Assembly (NCBI GenBank): GCA_024222485.1
Contig: JAAEPJ010000141.1
Location: 84,393-148,392, forward strand
Length of the DNA: 64,000 nt
Reading direction: 5' to 3'
DNA from: a bacterium
Lineage (GTDB): Bacteria > RUG730 > JAAEPJ01
In this document: piece after piece, positions 40,978 to 49,988 of the stretch
Layout: the number at the start of each line of letters is the position of its first letter
Position numbering within the stretch: position 1 is the first letter of the stretch
The notes under the pieces: generated by a model
Database searches by the model: none
What the model saw: only the letters and a program-made list of their open reading frames with translations
What the model was told of the DNA's origin: nothing
Program-made: the position numbers and the translations under genes

Positions 40978-41199
40978 ATGGAAAAAAACTTATATGTTAT
41001 AATTATTTTTTTTATTTTAGCTATTACTTGTATTGCTACTTACAATATTATTGGAGTAGAAGTTGCAGAAGATGGTAGGCTTATTGAGTCATTTGGTTTT
41101 ATTCCATTAGCGTTGTTTTTTTCTACGATAGGGGTAATATCTGCTATGGATATGGGGATCCGTTTTTTTGTAAAGTTAATAAGAAAAAATATCAGGTAG
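40978..41199 (+). CDS. Small two-TM protein, DUF3955-like
   Basis: A 73-residue protein with two transmembrane helices. The linking segment 'DGRLIESFGFIPLALFF' resembles the 'dG.L.EpF.lIPlg' signature of DUF3955 membrane proteins of unknown function. A TATAGGAGAG ribosome site precedes ATG. It is flanked by gene-free stretches of about 220 and 270 bases in which I see only AT-rich sequence. Confidence 0.62.
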   Translation: MEKNLYVIIIFFILAITCIATYNIIGVEVAEDGRLIESFGFIPLALFFSTIGVISAMDMGIRFFVKLIRKNIR

Positions 41200-41472
41200 T
41201 AAATTTATGATTTTTTTTCTATAACATATCTGTTTAATGAATTAAATTATTTTAGAGGGGATAAATTTTAATATTTTAAAAGTATCCTAAGATAGAAAAT
41301 GTATAGTAAAATAAAAAAGTTAATATTTAAGGTAATTAAAGATAAAATTATTTTATAAATGTTTGAAGAAAATATACTATATTTTAAGATAGGTGCTATG
41401 AAATATTTAGATACTTTATATTTTCTAAAGTTATAAATATAGTAAATAAAAGTTATTTAAGGTGGTTTTTTT

Positions 41473-41895
41473 ATGAAAAAAATAAAAGTTTTATTTGTAT
41501 GTATTCATAATTCTGCTAGGAGTCAGATGGCTGAGGCATTTTTAAATGAGTTAGGGGCAGGAAAGTTTGAGGCAGAGAGCGCGGGACTTGAGCCTGGGCA
41601 ACTAAACCCTATTGTTATAGAAGTTATGAAAGAGGTTGATATGGATATTTCAAACAACACGACGAATAGTGTTTTTGATTTTTATAAAGCAGATAAAAAG
41701 TATGATTATGTTATTACGGTTTGTGATGAAGCTAGTGGTGAAAGATGTCCTGTATTTCTTGGTATATCAGGGAGATTACATTGGGGATTTACGGACCCAT
41801 CATCATTAAAAGCTGAAAATAAGTTGCGACAAACAAGAGAAATTAGAGATGAAATAAAAGCTAAAATATTAGAGTTTATTAATCAGTGTCATTAA
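41473..41895 (+). CDS. arsC: Thioredoxin-type arsenate reductase / low-molecular-weight phosphatase
   Basis: A 140-residue LMW tyrosine-phosphatase-fold protein. The P-loop 'CIHNSARS' (CX5R, Cys10) is followed by the ArsC-type cysteine pair in 'VCDEASGERCPVF' (about Cys83 and Cys90) and 'HWGFTDPS'. The three-cysteine arrangement marks thioredoxin-coupled ArsC, which reduces arsenate to arsenite. No arsR, arsB or acr3 is adjacent, so it is not part of an obvious arsenic operon here. Confidence 0.87.
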   Translation: MKKIKVLFVCIHNSARSQMAEAFLNELGAGKFEAESAGLEPGQLNPIVIEVMKEVDMDISNNTTNSVFDFYKADKKYDYVITVCDEASGERCPVFLGISGRLHWGFTDPSSLKAENKLRQTREIRDEIKAKILEFINQCH

Positions 41896-42045
41896 ATATT
41901 ATAATTATAATATGAGAATTTAATGGTGGATTTTATTATCATTAAGTTATTAAAAATGTGGATAAAAATTATTATCGTATATTTTGGGCAATATTTGATA
42001 GCGAAATTTACTCTTATTGCCAAGGCTTACTAGGAATTTTAATAT

Positions 42046-42921
42046 ATGAAAGAAAAAAAGATTCAACATAAACTAGAATATTTTTTATTAGAATTTTTTA
42101 TTTGGTTTTTAAGCAGACTAAGTACTCGTTTTAGTTATTCAATCTGTCGATTTTTAGGGTGTTTTGCTTACTATTTTTTTCCCATGCGCAAAATGACAGC
42201 TTTTTATAATTTGAAAAGAGTGTTGCCTGATAAAAGTGATATTGATATTTTTAAGGTTGTTAAAAGTGTTTATATAAATAGTGTTTATTTTTTTTTAGAG
42301 TCAGTTATCCATACAAGACTTTTAAAAGAAACCCCACCAAAGATTGTTGGCTTAGAAAATCTTAAAAAAGCATATCAAAAGAACAAAGGAGTTGTTCTTT
42401 ATACTGCACATATTGGTAATTGGCATATGATGGGGCATCAACTTGTGGCGGAGGACTTACCTCTTAATAACCTGGTGAAGCGTCAGCGCAATAGTCGAGT
42501 ATTTGATAAAGAAGTTGAGGCTATGATTGAGTCAGGAATGAAAGTGACTATTTTACAAAAAACTCCTAAAAATATTTTTAAAGCACTTAAGAACGGAAAT
42601 GTAGTTGAATTTTTAGCTGATCAGGATGCAGGAAAGGAAGGTGTTTTTGTCGATTTTTTTGGGTTGCCAGCATCAACAGCGATTGGTCCAGCACTTTTTA
42701 GTTTGAAAATGGGGACTCCGCTTATCTTTGCCGTAGATATTAGGCAAGCCGATTTATCACATACTATTTATATTGAGGAAGTGGGATTTATACCTACAGA
42801 TGATCAAGAAAAAGATGTCTATTTATTGACGGAAATTTTGACAAAAAAACTCGAAAAATATATCATAAAGCACCCTGATCAATATTTTTGGTTACATAAG
42901 AGATGGCTTACAAGACCATAG
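42046..42921 (+). CDS. LpxL/HtrB-like acyltransferase with altered active site
   Basis: A 291-residue inner-membrane protein of the lysophospholipid/lipid A acyltransferase (LpxL/HtrB) family: an N-terminal hydrophobic anchor, 'FFPMRKMTAFYNLKRVLP', 'GVVLYTAHIGNWHMMG', 'VEFLADQDAGKEGVFVDFFGLPASTAIGPALFSLKMGTPLIF' and 'YFWLHKRW'. The family catalytic dyad is HX4(D/E), usually 'HxGNWE'. Here the acidic residue is His127 (His122-Ile-Gly-Asn-Trp-His), so catalysis by the usual mechanism is doubtful. It supports an LPS- or lipid A-bearing outer membrane. A weak AGGAA site lies ahead of ATG. Confidence 0.85.
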   Translation: MKEKKIQHKLEYFLLEFFIWFLSRLSTRFSYSICRFLGCFAYYFFPMRKMTAFYNLKRVLPDKSDIDIFKVVKSVYINSVYFFLESVIHTRLLKETPPKIVGLENLKKAYQKNKGVVLYTAHIGNWHMMGHQLVAEDLPLNNLVKRQRNSRVFDKEVEAMIESGMKVTILQKTPKNIFKALKNGNVVEFLADQDAGKEGVFVDFFGLPASTAIGPALFSLKMGTPLIFAVDIRQADLSHTIYIEEVGFIPTDDQEKDVYLLTEILTKKLEKYIIKHPDQYFWLHKRWLTRP

Positions 42922-43066
42922 TTAAATTTTTGTAGCATATTTTTTTATTATTTTACGAAATAGGTTTGTATAGTATTTATATTTTGAAGATGTTTTTAAG
43001 GTAATGAAATTTTGTTTTGACTTGGAAATGTTGATCAAGGATCTTTGTCTTAATGAGGAAATTAAA

Positions 43067-43942
43067 ATGTCTGAAAATAAACAAGAACAAAAATCCAATA
43101 AAGAAAAACGCAGTGTCCCATTAGGGGTTTGGAATAAATGTGATAATTGCCATGAGATTCTTTATGCTAAAGAATTGAATCAAAACAAGAAGGTTTGTGC
43201 TATTTGTGGCTATCATTTTAAGTTTGATGCTTGGGATAGAATTAATTTATTGATTGATCATGAAACCTTTATAGAGTATGACCATGAGATGACTTCTGCA
43301 GATCCTATTAAATTTGAAGATTTAAAAATGTACAAAGATAGAATAAAGTCTGCGATGGCAAAATCGGGTAGAAAAGATGCTGTGATAACTGGGGAAGGTA
43401 AGCTTTCTGGGTTAAAGCTTGGTCTGGGTGTAATGGACTTCTCTTTCTTGGGTGGGAGTATGGGGTCAGTTGTTGGGGAGAAATTAACACGTTTAATTGA
43501 GAATAGTATTAAGGAAAAGATGCCTGTCATTATTGTCTCAACCTCAGGTGGCGCTCGCATGCAGGAGAGCATGTGTTCATTAATGCAGATGGCAAAGGTA
43601 AGTGCTACATTGGCTAAGCTATCAGAAGCAAGGTTGCCGTTTATTTCAGTTTTAGCAGATCCAACAACTGGTGGAGTAAGTGCAAGTTTTGCTATGCTTG
43701 GTGATATAAATATGGCTGAACCTAATGCTTTAATTGCTTTTGCAGGTCCGCGTGTGATTGAACAAACAATCAGGCAGAAATTACCGGAAGGTTTCCAACG
43801 AACAGAGTTTTTAAAGGAACATGGGATGATTGATATGATTGTTGAAAGAGAAAATATGAAGCATACATTATCAAGGACTTTGAAGATATTACTTAATTTA
43901 AATTACAGCGATGGTAAAGGAGTAAAAAATGCAAAAAATTAA
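43067..43942 (+). CDS. accD: Acetyl-CoA carboxylase carboxyltransferase subunit beta
   Basis: The zinc-binding beta subunit of the carboxyltransferase that forms malonyl-CoA for fatty-acid synthesis. An N-terminal zinc ribbon 'CDNCHEIL...KVCAICGYHF' is followed by the crotonase-fold core 'VMDFSFLGGSMGSVVGEK', 'PVIIVSTSGGARMQES' and 'VLADPTTGGVSASFAMLGD'. I chose ATG 43067 (GAGGAAA upstream); the open frame reaches ATG 43004, but the extra 21 residues do not look like AccD. Its end overlaps serA by 14 bases. accA is not in the window. Confidence 0.95.
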   Translation: MSENKQEQKSNKEKRSVPLGVWNKCDNCHEILYAKELNQNKKVCAICGYHFKFDAWDRINLLIDHETFIEYDHEMTSADPIKFEDLKMYKDRIKSAMAKSGRKDAVITGEGKLSGLKLGLGVMDFSFLGGSMGSVVGEKLTRLIENSIKEKMPVIIVSTSGGARMQESMCSLMQMAKVSATLAKLSEARLPFISVLADPTTGGVSASFAMLGDINMAEPNALIAFAGPRVIEQTIRQKLPEGFQRTEFLKEHGMIDMIVERENMKHTLSRTLKILLNLNYSDGKGVKNAKN

Positions 43943-45539
43943 AGTTTTGGTTAGTGATCCCTTGGCAGCTGAAGGGCTGAAGTTATTAAGCTTTGGGATT
44001 GATCCTGATGCTAAGTATCAGTATGAGCTTGATGTTAATACGGGGCTTTCTGAAGATGAAATTATTAAAATCATTGGTAATTATGAAGCTTTGATTATTA
44101 GAAGTGGTACGCAAGTTACTGCAAAGGTAATAGCCGTTGCAAATAATTTAAAAGTTATTGGGCGTGCAGGAGTTGGGGTTGATAATGTGGATGTTCAGGC
44201 TGCCAGTATGAAAGGTATAATTGTTATGAATACCCCAGATGGGAATACGATATCTGCTGCTGAGCACACAGTGAGTATGATGCTTTCTTTATCACGAAAT
44301 ATTCCACAGGCAAATGCATCTTTAAAAAATAAAGAATGGAATCGTAAGTTTTTTACAGGGACAGAGGTTTATGGGAAAACTTTAGGTGTGATTGGACTTG
44401 GGAAGATTGGTTTTGAAGTTGCTAAGCGTGCAAAAGCGTTTGAAATGAATCTTATAGTCTATGATCCATTCACTACTAAAGAACATGCGGCAAAAATTGG
44501 GGCAAAATTGGTTAGTTTAGACGAAGTTTTTAGCAATTCTGACTACATCACTTTACATTTGCCGCGGACAAAAGAAACAGAAAATTTAATTGCTAAAGAT
44601 ACGATTGCCAAGATGAAAGATGGCGTGAGAATTATTAATGTTGCTCGTGGTGGAATTGTGAATGAATCTGACTTGACAGAAGCTTTAAAAAGTGGAAAGG
44701 TTAAGGGGGCAGCGATTGATGTCTTTGATAAGGAACCTTCCATAGATAGTCCTCTCTTCTTTGCTGCTAATGCCATTGTCACTCCGCATCTGGGTGCATC
44801 AACTGAAGAAGCTCAGATTAATGTCGCTATTGATATTGTTCGCCAAATTCGTGATTTTTTTGAGAATAATGCTGTCAAGAATGCTGTCAATATGGCTTCC
44901 CTTTCTCCTGAAGACTTGGCTGAGATGAAACCATTTATTGAGTTGGCAGAAAAAATTGGGTTAATTTTATGTAAAATAATTAGCTCAAAAGGTGGGATCG
45001 AAGAAGTTGAGATTAGATATGCAGGAGATATTTCTGGTATTAAGGTTGCCCCGATTACAGTTTCTTTTTTAAAAGGGTTACTTCAAGGTATTGAGGAAAA
45101 TGTTAATTTTGTTAATGCCTCATTTTTGGCTGGTCAGCGTGGGATTAAGATAAAAGAAGTTACAGTTAATAAAATTGAGGACTTGGTTAACTTGATTTCA
45201 GTTACAGTTAAAACGGATAAAGAAGAGATGACAGTAGCAGGAACAGTGTTTTTTGGTAATAATATGCGGATTATTAAGATCGAAAATTATAATGTGGATA
45301 TTTCACCCTATGGATATATCTTACTTTCTAGAAATGAGGATATTCCAGGTGTAGTGGGAAAGCTTGGTTCAAAGCTTGCAGAAGAAGGGATCAATATTGC
45401 AAATATGCAGGTTAGTCGTAGTGATCAAGCAAAAGAGGCTTTGATGGTTACAACAATTGATCAAGAAATCACTAAGGAAATATTAACAGAAATTCAAAAT
45501 ATTCCAGAAATTAAAGAAGTGAAAATAGTTAGTTTATGA
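43929..45539 (+). CDS. serA: D-3-phosphoglycerate dehydrogenase
   Basis: First step of serine biosynthesis: oxidises 3-phosphoglycerate with NAD+. The NAD-binding Rossmann motif 'VIGLGKIGFEVAKRAK' (about 155) and the catalytic Arg/Glu/His region ('NVARGGIVNESDL', 'DKEPS', 'TPHLGAST') are present, followed by the intervening ASB domain and a C-terminal ACT domain ('LSRNEDIPGVVGKLGSKLAEEGINIANMQV') that typically senses serine. 536 residues is the long three-domain form. The start overlaps accD; AAAGGAG lies upstream of ATG. Confidence 0.96.
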   Translation: MQKIKVLVSDPLAAEGLKLLSFGIDPDAKYQYELDVNTGLSEDEIIKIIGNYEALIIRSGTQVTAKVIAVANNLKVIGRAGVGVDNVDVQAASMKGIIVMNTPDGNTISAAEHTVSMMLSLSRNIPQANASLKNKEWNRKFFTGTEVYGKTLGVIGLGKIGFEVAKRAKAFEMNLIVYDPFTTKEHAAKIGAKLVSLDEVFSNSDYITLHLPRTKETENLIAKDTIAKMKDGVRIINVARGGIVNESDLTEALKSGKVKGAAIDVFDKEPSIDSPLFFAANAIVTPHLGASTEEAQINVAIDIVRQIRDFFENNAVKNAVNMASLSPEDLAEMKPFIELAEKIGLILCKIISSKGGIEEVEIRYAGDISGIKVAPITVSFLKGLLQGIEENVNFVNASFLAGQRGIKIKEVTVNKIEDLVNLISVTVKTDKEEMTVAGTVFFGNNMRIIKIENYNVDISPYGYILLSRNEDIPGVVGKLGSKLAEEGINIANMQVSRSDQAKEALMVTTIDQEITKEILTEIQNIPEIKEVKIVSL

Positions 45540-45561
45540 TGCTTTATTATTTATATTGATC

Positions 45562-45587
45562 AGTCATTTTTCTTAGTTAAAATGACT
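45562..45587 (+). other. Small hairpin between serA and murE
   Basis: AGTCATTTT (45562-45570) pairs with AAAATGACT (45579-45587) across an 8-base loop. No T-run follows on either strand, so this is at most an RNA processing or weak termination element. Confidence 0.25.
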
Positions 45588-45609
45588 AGACAAAATATAA
45601 AGGTATTAT

Positions 45610-47079
45610 ATGATTACATTAAAAGAATTATTTAAAACTATTGATGTTTTTACACATATTAAAAGGCAAGTGACTGGGATTACACTTGATTCACGGAAGG
45701 TTATTCCTGGTTATATTTTTGTTGCCCTTAAAGGTGTTCACTCAGATGGTTATGATTATATTGTAGAAGCTATTTTAAAAGGGGCTATTTGTATTATTGC
45801 TGATAGGGATTTTAAGTCCACTAGCAAGGCAGATTTTGATAGAATAATCACCCCGAATGTTTATGAACTTGCCAGTAAATTTGCTCTTTTAGTTTATGAT
45901 AACCCTTCGACAAAGCTCAAAGTTATAGGTATTACGGGAACTAATGGGAAAACAACGACAACCTATATTTTGGAAGCTATTTTTAGAAAAGTTGGTTTTA
46001 AAACCGGTATCATTGGTACAATTCAAAATAAAATTGATGATAAGATTACCCTAAGTGAGAATACTACGCCATTCCCTACAGAACTACAGGGTATTTTTTA
46101 TGAGATGGTGCAGGCTGGTGTTCAGTATGTTTTTATGGAGGTTTCAAGTCATGCCCTTGAACTTGGTCGTGTTTATGGGACGGAATTTGCTGCAGCAGTA
46201 TTTATGAATCTGACTAAAGAACATTTAGACTTTCATATTAACATGAAAAATTATGCTTTAGCTAAGAAAAAATTATTTGATATGCTACCAGATAAAGCCA
46301 TTGCAGTGGTTAATAAAGATAGTAAGTATTCTAGAGAAATGTACCGTACCCCCATTCAATTTTCACGAAAAACTAAGTCTGATTTTACAGCGAAGAATAT
46401 TAAGTTTGATAGGTCAGGTTGTATGTCTCATTTTGATATTAATAATATGAAGATTAATACAAAACTAGTGGGGATGCATAATGTTGAAAATATTTTAGCA
46501 GCAGTAGCCGTCGCGGTTAGCTTTGGTATTGTAAAACCTGTTATTGAGAAAGCGCTTCAAGAATTGGAGGGTGTTAATGGTCGATTTGAATTTGTACGCG
46601 CGGGACAAGATTTTGCATGTATTGTGGATTATGCTCATACGAGTGATTCCTTGGCACAGGTATTAAGGACTTGTAGAAAGCTTAAAATGAATAGGATTAT
46701 TACTGTTTTTGGTTGTGGTGGTGATCGTGACCGAAAAAAAAGACCGCTTATGGCGAAGGCTAGTGCTAAATATAGTGATTATGTGATTTTAACGAATGAT
46801 AATCCACGGGATGAAAATCCTAAGCGTATTTTAACGGATATTGAGGTGGGATTTAATGAGGTTGGATTTTTAGATTATGAAATAATTGAGGACCGGGAAG
46901 AAGCTATCAGGGTGGCGATTAATATGGCCAATACTTATGACCTAGTTTTGATTGCGGGCAAAGGTCATGAAAATTATCAAATTTGTCGAGGAGAGCATAA
47001 ACTTTTTTTAGATAAAAAGGTTGCACATGAAAAAATTCGTGATATATTAACTGCGAACATAAAACCAATGTTGATTTAA
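45610..47079 (+). CDS. murE: UDP-N-acetylmuramoyl-L-alanyl-D-glutamate--2,6-diaminopimelate ligase
   Basis: Adds the third amino acid to the peptidoglycan stem peptide. Landmarks are 'VTGITLDSRKVIPGYIFVALKG', the P-loop 'GITGTNGKTTTTYIL' (about 118), 'EVSSHALELGRV', 'NLTKEHLDFH', 'VDYAHTSDSL', 'VFGCGGDRDRKKRP' and 'LTNDNPRDENP'. The DNPR motif is the meso-diaminopimelate-binding signature that separates this type from lysine-adding MurE, implying m-DAP peptidoglycan of Gram-negative type. 489 residues is normal. Confidence 0.96.
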   Translation: MITLKELFKTIDVFTHIKRQVTGITLDSRKVIPGYIFVALKGVHSDGYDYIVEAILKGAICIIADRDFKSTSKADFDRIITPNVYELASKFALLVYDNPSTKLKVIGITGTNGKTTTTYILEAIFRKVGFKTGIIGTIQNKIDDKITLSENTTPFPTELQGIFYEMVQAGVQYVFMEVSSHALELGRVYGTEFAAAVFMNLTKEHLDFHINMKNYALAKKKLFDMLPDKAIAVVNKDSKYSREMYRTPIQFSRKTKSDFTAKNIKFDRSGCMSHFDINNMKINTKLVGMHNVENILAAVAVAVSFGIVKPVIEKALQELEGVNGRFEFVRAGQDFACIVDYAHTSDSLAQVLRTCRKLKMNRIITVFGCGGDRDRKKRPLMAKASAKYSDYVILTNDNPRDENPKRILTDIEVGFNEVGFLDYEIIEDREEAIRVAINMANTYDLVLIAGKGHENYQICRGEHKLFLDKKVAHEKIRDILTANIKPMLI

Positions 47080-47100
47080 TATTTAAAACGAGGTATTTCA

Positions 47101-47556
47101 GTGATCTCAAATTTCTTCCAAAAAATAAATTTTTTAATGAAAAAAGAAAAACGATGTTTCGTGAGAGAAATTGTTAATTATTCAGTTGCCTGCCGACTTG
47201 AAAAATTAGCATATAAAGAGCATAAAGGATTGCTCGGTAGTGATGAGATGCTTACTAAAACAGAAGATGTTAGTAACACAGGCATGTGTCTTTTATGGCC
47301 TGATAACTTTAAGTGTCATTTTTGTAAACATCGGATTGATAAGGGGCGGAAAAGTAGTAGCTGCGAGCTTACTAGATGTAAGTTTGCAATGATAAGCTTC
47401 AAAATAGGGGCTAATATGTTGATTACTGTGCAAATCAGAGGGAAGGTTATTGAGGATATTAAAGCAAAAATAATTTGGTATAAAGAGTCGGAAGACAATC
47501 AGGTTTTTCATGGTTGGATTGGGGTTGAGTTTTTTAAGACATTAGATTTGGTTTAG
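47101..47556 (+). CDS. PilZ-domain protein with cysteine-rich insert
   Basis: A 151-residue protein with both PilZ c-di-GMP-binding motifs: RxxxR ('RCFVR', about residues 19-23) and D-x-S-x-x-G ('DVSNTG', about 57). Between the second motif and the later strands sits an insert 'CHFCKHRIDKGRKSSSCELT' followed by RC, with four cysteines in CX2C/CX4C spacing, which could bind a metal. The C-terminus 'VFHGWIGVEFF' is typical of PilZ ends. Start GTG 47101 has GAGG about 7 bases upstream. It probably transmits c-di-GMP signals, perhaps to surface structures, which is inference. Confidence 0.75.
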   Translation: MISNFFQKINFLMKKEKRCFVREIVNYSVACRLEKLAYKEHKGLLGSDEMLTKTEDVSNTGMCLLWPDNFKCHFCKHRIDKGRKSSSCELTRCKFAMISFKIGANMLITVQIRGKVIEDIKAKIIWYKESEDNQVFHGWIGVEFFKTLDLV

Positions 47557-47582
47557 TTGCATTATTAGCTCAGATGTTGGTG

Positions 47583-48206
47583 CTAGGCATTTTTTAATGC
47601 TTTTTTGATAACATCTTCAATTAATAATTCTTCAATATTTGTGCAGTCTTGGAGAATTTGATTAATAGTTTTTTTAGCTATAGCAGGAGAATATCCCAGA
47701 GATTTAAGCGCTTCTATTGCATCATTTTGGTGAAACTGTAGCTTAGGAGAGATCGTAGACTTTTCTGGTTGTTTAAGATCAAGACCTAGTAAGTCTATTT
47801 TATCTTTTAAGCCAAGAATTAATTTTTCAGACTTTTTTTTCGTAAACCCAAAAAAAGTTTTGAGAATATCTATATCTTTATTAATAATACAGTTTGTAAA
47901 TTTTTCGATTCGTCCATCAATTTTTGAAAGAATATCAATAGATCCTTTCGCTCCAATTTTTTGGATACCTTTTATCACAGTAAAAAGATTTCGTTCTTCG
48001 GATGTTAAAAATCCGTACCAAGTACTGCTGCCTGAGTACATATTCATGGATTCAGAAATAAATATTTTTACGCTTGCTCCCTGCTCTGGTAGGTTATTTA
48101 AAGTAAGGTTTGAAACATTTATAATATAGCCTACTCCTGCTTGAGTTTCCACTGTTATTTTATCAGCTAGTTTATGTTGTAATGAACCACTAATGTAATC
48201 AATCAT
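47583..48206 (-). CDS. ruvA: Holliday junction branch-migration protein RuvA
   Basis: RuvA binds four-way junctions and recruits the RuvB motor. The OB-fold N-terminus 'MIDYISGSLQHK', 'GVGYIINVS' and 'YGFLTSEERNLFTVIKGIQKIGAKGSIDIL' (first HhH) are characteristic, with the C-terminal domain III ('DAIEALKSLGYSPAIAKKTINQIL') for RuvB contact. At 207 residues it is the normal length. The second HhH region ('DIDILKTFFGFTKKKSEKLILGL') is recognisable but diverged. It is the last gene of a minus-strand run after the histidine kinase; ruvB and ruvC are not in the window. Confidence 0.92.
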   Translation of the reverse strand: MIDYISGSLQHKLADKITVETQAGVGYIINVSNLTLNNLPEQGASVKIFISESMNMYSGSSTWYGFLTSEERNLFTVIKGIQKIGAKGSIDILSKIDGRIEKFTNCIINKDIDILKTFFGFTKKKSEKLILGLKDKIDLLGLDLKQPEKSTISPKLQFHQNDAIEALKSLGYSPAIAKKTINQILQDCTNIEELLIEDVIKKALKNA

Positions 48207-48250
48207 GTTTCCTCCTTAAGCAACAAAGAGTTATTTTATCAAGAATTTTT

Positions 48251-49822
48251 TTATACAGAATACTTAGGTATTGAAAAATAAAATGTAGTCCCTTTGTTCA
48301 GTTTTGAGTCCAGCCAAATATTGCCGCCATGTTTATCAATAATTTTTTTTACGATAGCAAGACCGACACCTGTTCCTTCAATTTCTTTAACCATAGACCT
48401 TGCAAAAAGCTTAAAGATAAAATTGAATTCTTTTTCATCAATACCAATACCGTTATCTTGGATAAAAAAGGTTAGCATATCTCCTCCATCATCTTTAAAA
48501 CCCAATTCAATGTTTAGGGGAATATTTTCATTACGGTATTTGATAGCATTGCTAATAAGATTTGTCCAAACAGTGATTAAATAATTGGTTTGTCCGATTA
48601 TAAAAATTTTAGAATTTTCAAACTGCTTTTTATGAATTTGAATATCTTCCTCATTAAGTAATATTTGCAGCTGATCTAGAACAAGGTTAACTATTTCAGA
48701 CATATCAGTTTTAATAAATGAATATTTAAGTTTTGCAAATTTGAAAAATTCAAAAACATCATTGAGCATTTTCCCTAGTCTAGAGGCTCCATTGGATGCA
48801 AGCATCAAATATTTTATACCTTCTGGATCAAGCTTTTCATAATATTTTTTTTTAAATGTGTCTAAAAATCCTTGTAAAGTAAATAATGGTGTCTTGATAT
48901 CATGGAAAGCGGAGTAGACAAAGTTCTCCATTTCTTTGTTGGATTCATGTAAATCAAATATTTCTAAGTCTTTGCGTTTAATAATGTTGGCATAATCAAT
49001 TAACATTGCGAGGACAGCAGCAAAATATTTTGCGATGATTAAATCTTGTTTCTTAAAGATTCGAGATCCAGAACTATTGATATTAATAATACCCATTAAT
49101 TCAGAATTATTTTCTAAAAGGATATTTACAGAAGAATTGATATCTTCGCGTGTTAGATATTGTTTGATATTTTTAATGGCTTTACTTTTATTAATAATGA
49201 CTGATTTTTTGTGTTCTAAAACCCAGCTGGCAAAGCTTTTGTGTGTATCAATTTTGCTGTTAGTAAAAGCAGGATTACCTATCAATACTTCGACATTCAA
49301 CTTATTTTTATCATTGTTGAGTAACATAATTGAGCCAGAATCTGCACTTAAAAAATTTGTAATAAATTTTAAACACTCGTATAATTTATCATAAATATCA
49401 AGGTCTGTATTTTGGAGGTCAAACATTAAGTCTGAAAAGAATTTCCCAATATGTCTATTCGTTGTGTCAGTAATATTTTTGTTATATTGATTCATAATAA
49501 ACATTAAATCATTGGTTGAGTACGGTTTTTTGAAAAATTTGAAGTTAATTTTATCATGATTAACTCCTTTTACTTCACTGGTATTATCTAAAACTATTAA
49601 GACATTTTGTGTTGGTGTAATAGAGTGAATTATATCAAGAGCAGCTTTATTAAGTCCATCAACAATAATATAAAAAATTTCTTGGGATTTAAGCATTGTT
49701 TCGAGGTTTTTTAGCTGGTGTTCATAGCTGAGCTCAAAACCTTTTTTATAAAGTTTATGTTCATTAAGTTCGATATTAGAACCATTAGTATTTTTTTTAT
49801 TAAAGAAGAGTATTTTTTTCAT
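48251..49822 (-). CDS. Sensor histidine kinase with receiver-like and GAF domains
   Basis: A 523-residue soluble kinase. The N-terminal ~110 residues look like a degenerate response-regulator receiver without clear phosphorylation aspartates. A GAF domain follows (about 125-280, 'LSADSGSIMLLNNDKNKLNV...ELMGIININSS'). Then come HisKA with phospho-acceptor His in 'AFHDIKTPL', and a HATPase with N box 'NLISNAIKYR', G1 'DNGIGIDEKEF' and G2 'GTGVGLAIVKKIIDKHGG'. No transmembrane segment is seen, so it senses a cytoplasmic signal. No response regulator is adjacent, making it an orphan. It lies between a LOG-family gene and ruvA on the same strand. Confidence 0.88.
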   Translation of the reverse strand: MKKILFFNKKNTNGSNIELNEHKLYKKGFELSYEHQLKNLETMLKSQEIFYIIVDGLNKAALDIIHSITPTQNVLIVLDNTSEVKGVNHDKINFKFFKKPYSTNDLMFIMNQYNKNITDTTNRHIGKFFSDLMFDLQNTDLDIYDKLYECLKFITNFLSADSGSIMLLNNDKNKLNVEVLIGNPAFTNSKIDTHKSFASWVLEHKKSVIINKSKAIKNIKQYLTREDINSSVNILLENNSELMGIININSSGSRIFKKQDLIIAKYFAAVLAMLIDYANIIKRKDLEIFDLHESNKEMENFVYSAFHDIKTPLFTLQGFLDTFKKKYYEKLDPEGIKYLMLASNGASRLGKMLNDVFEFFKFAKLKYSFIKTDMSEIVNLVLDQLQILLNEEDIQIHKKQFENSKIFIIGQTNYLITVWTNLISNAIKYRNENIPLNIELGFKDDGGDMLTFFIQDNGIGIDEKEFNFIFKLFARSMVKEIEGTGVGLAIVKKIIDKHGGNIWLDSKLNKGTTFYFSIPKYSV

Positions 49823-49847
49823 TTTATTATGCCTTGAAATATTATTT

Positions 49848-49988
49848 TTATGTTTCTTTAGTAAATTCGATTTCCTGTTTTAAAATATTAAGGACATCAT
49901 CAATATTATCTTGAATATTGATGATGTCTTTAATATCTGGAGGGATAGTTCCCCACTTAATGAGTTGATCAAAGTTAATAATATCGTT
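49848..49988 (-). pseudogene. C-terminal remainder of the LOG-family gene beyond an in-frame TGA
   Basis: Reading on in the same frame past the TGA at 49989-49991 gives 46 further codons ending at TAA 49848-49850. They include 'NDIINFDQLIKWGTI', which matches the normal C-terminal region of LOG-family proteins, where a Trp usually sits at the TGA position ('GKxxW..ii.f...v..G.I'). The reading frame is otherwise undamaged, so the stop is recent, a sequencing error, or read through. Confidence 0.7.

Noticed and set aside
41473-41895. Arsenic resistance operon
   Set aside because: Only the ArsC-type protein is present; no regulator, efflux pump or other ars gene flanks it.
41896-41913. 18-base AT-only palindrome after arsC
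   Set aside because: ATATTATAA/TTATAATAT is composed only of A and T and is expected by chance in sequence this AT-rich; no further support for a terminator or operator.
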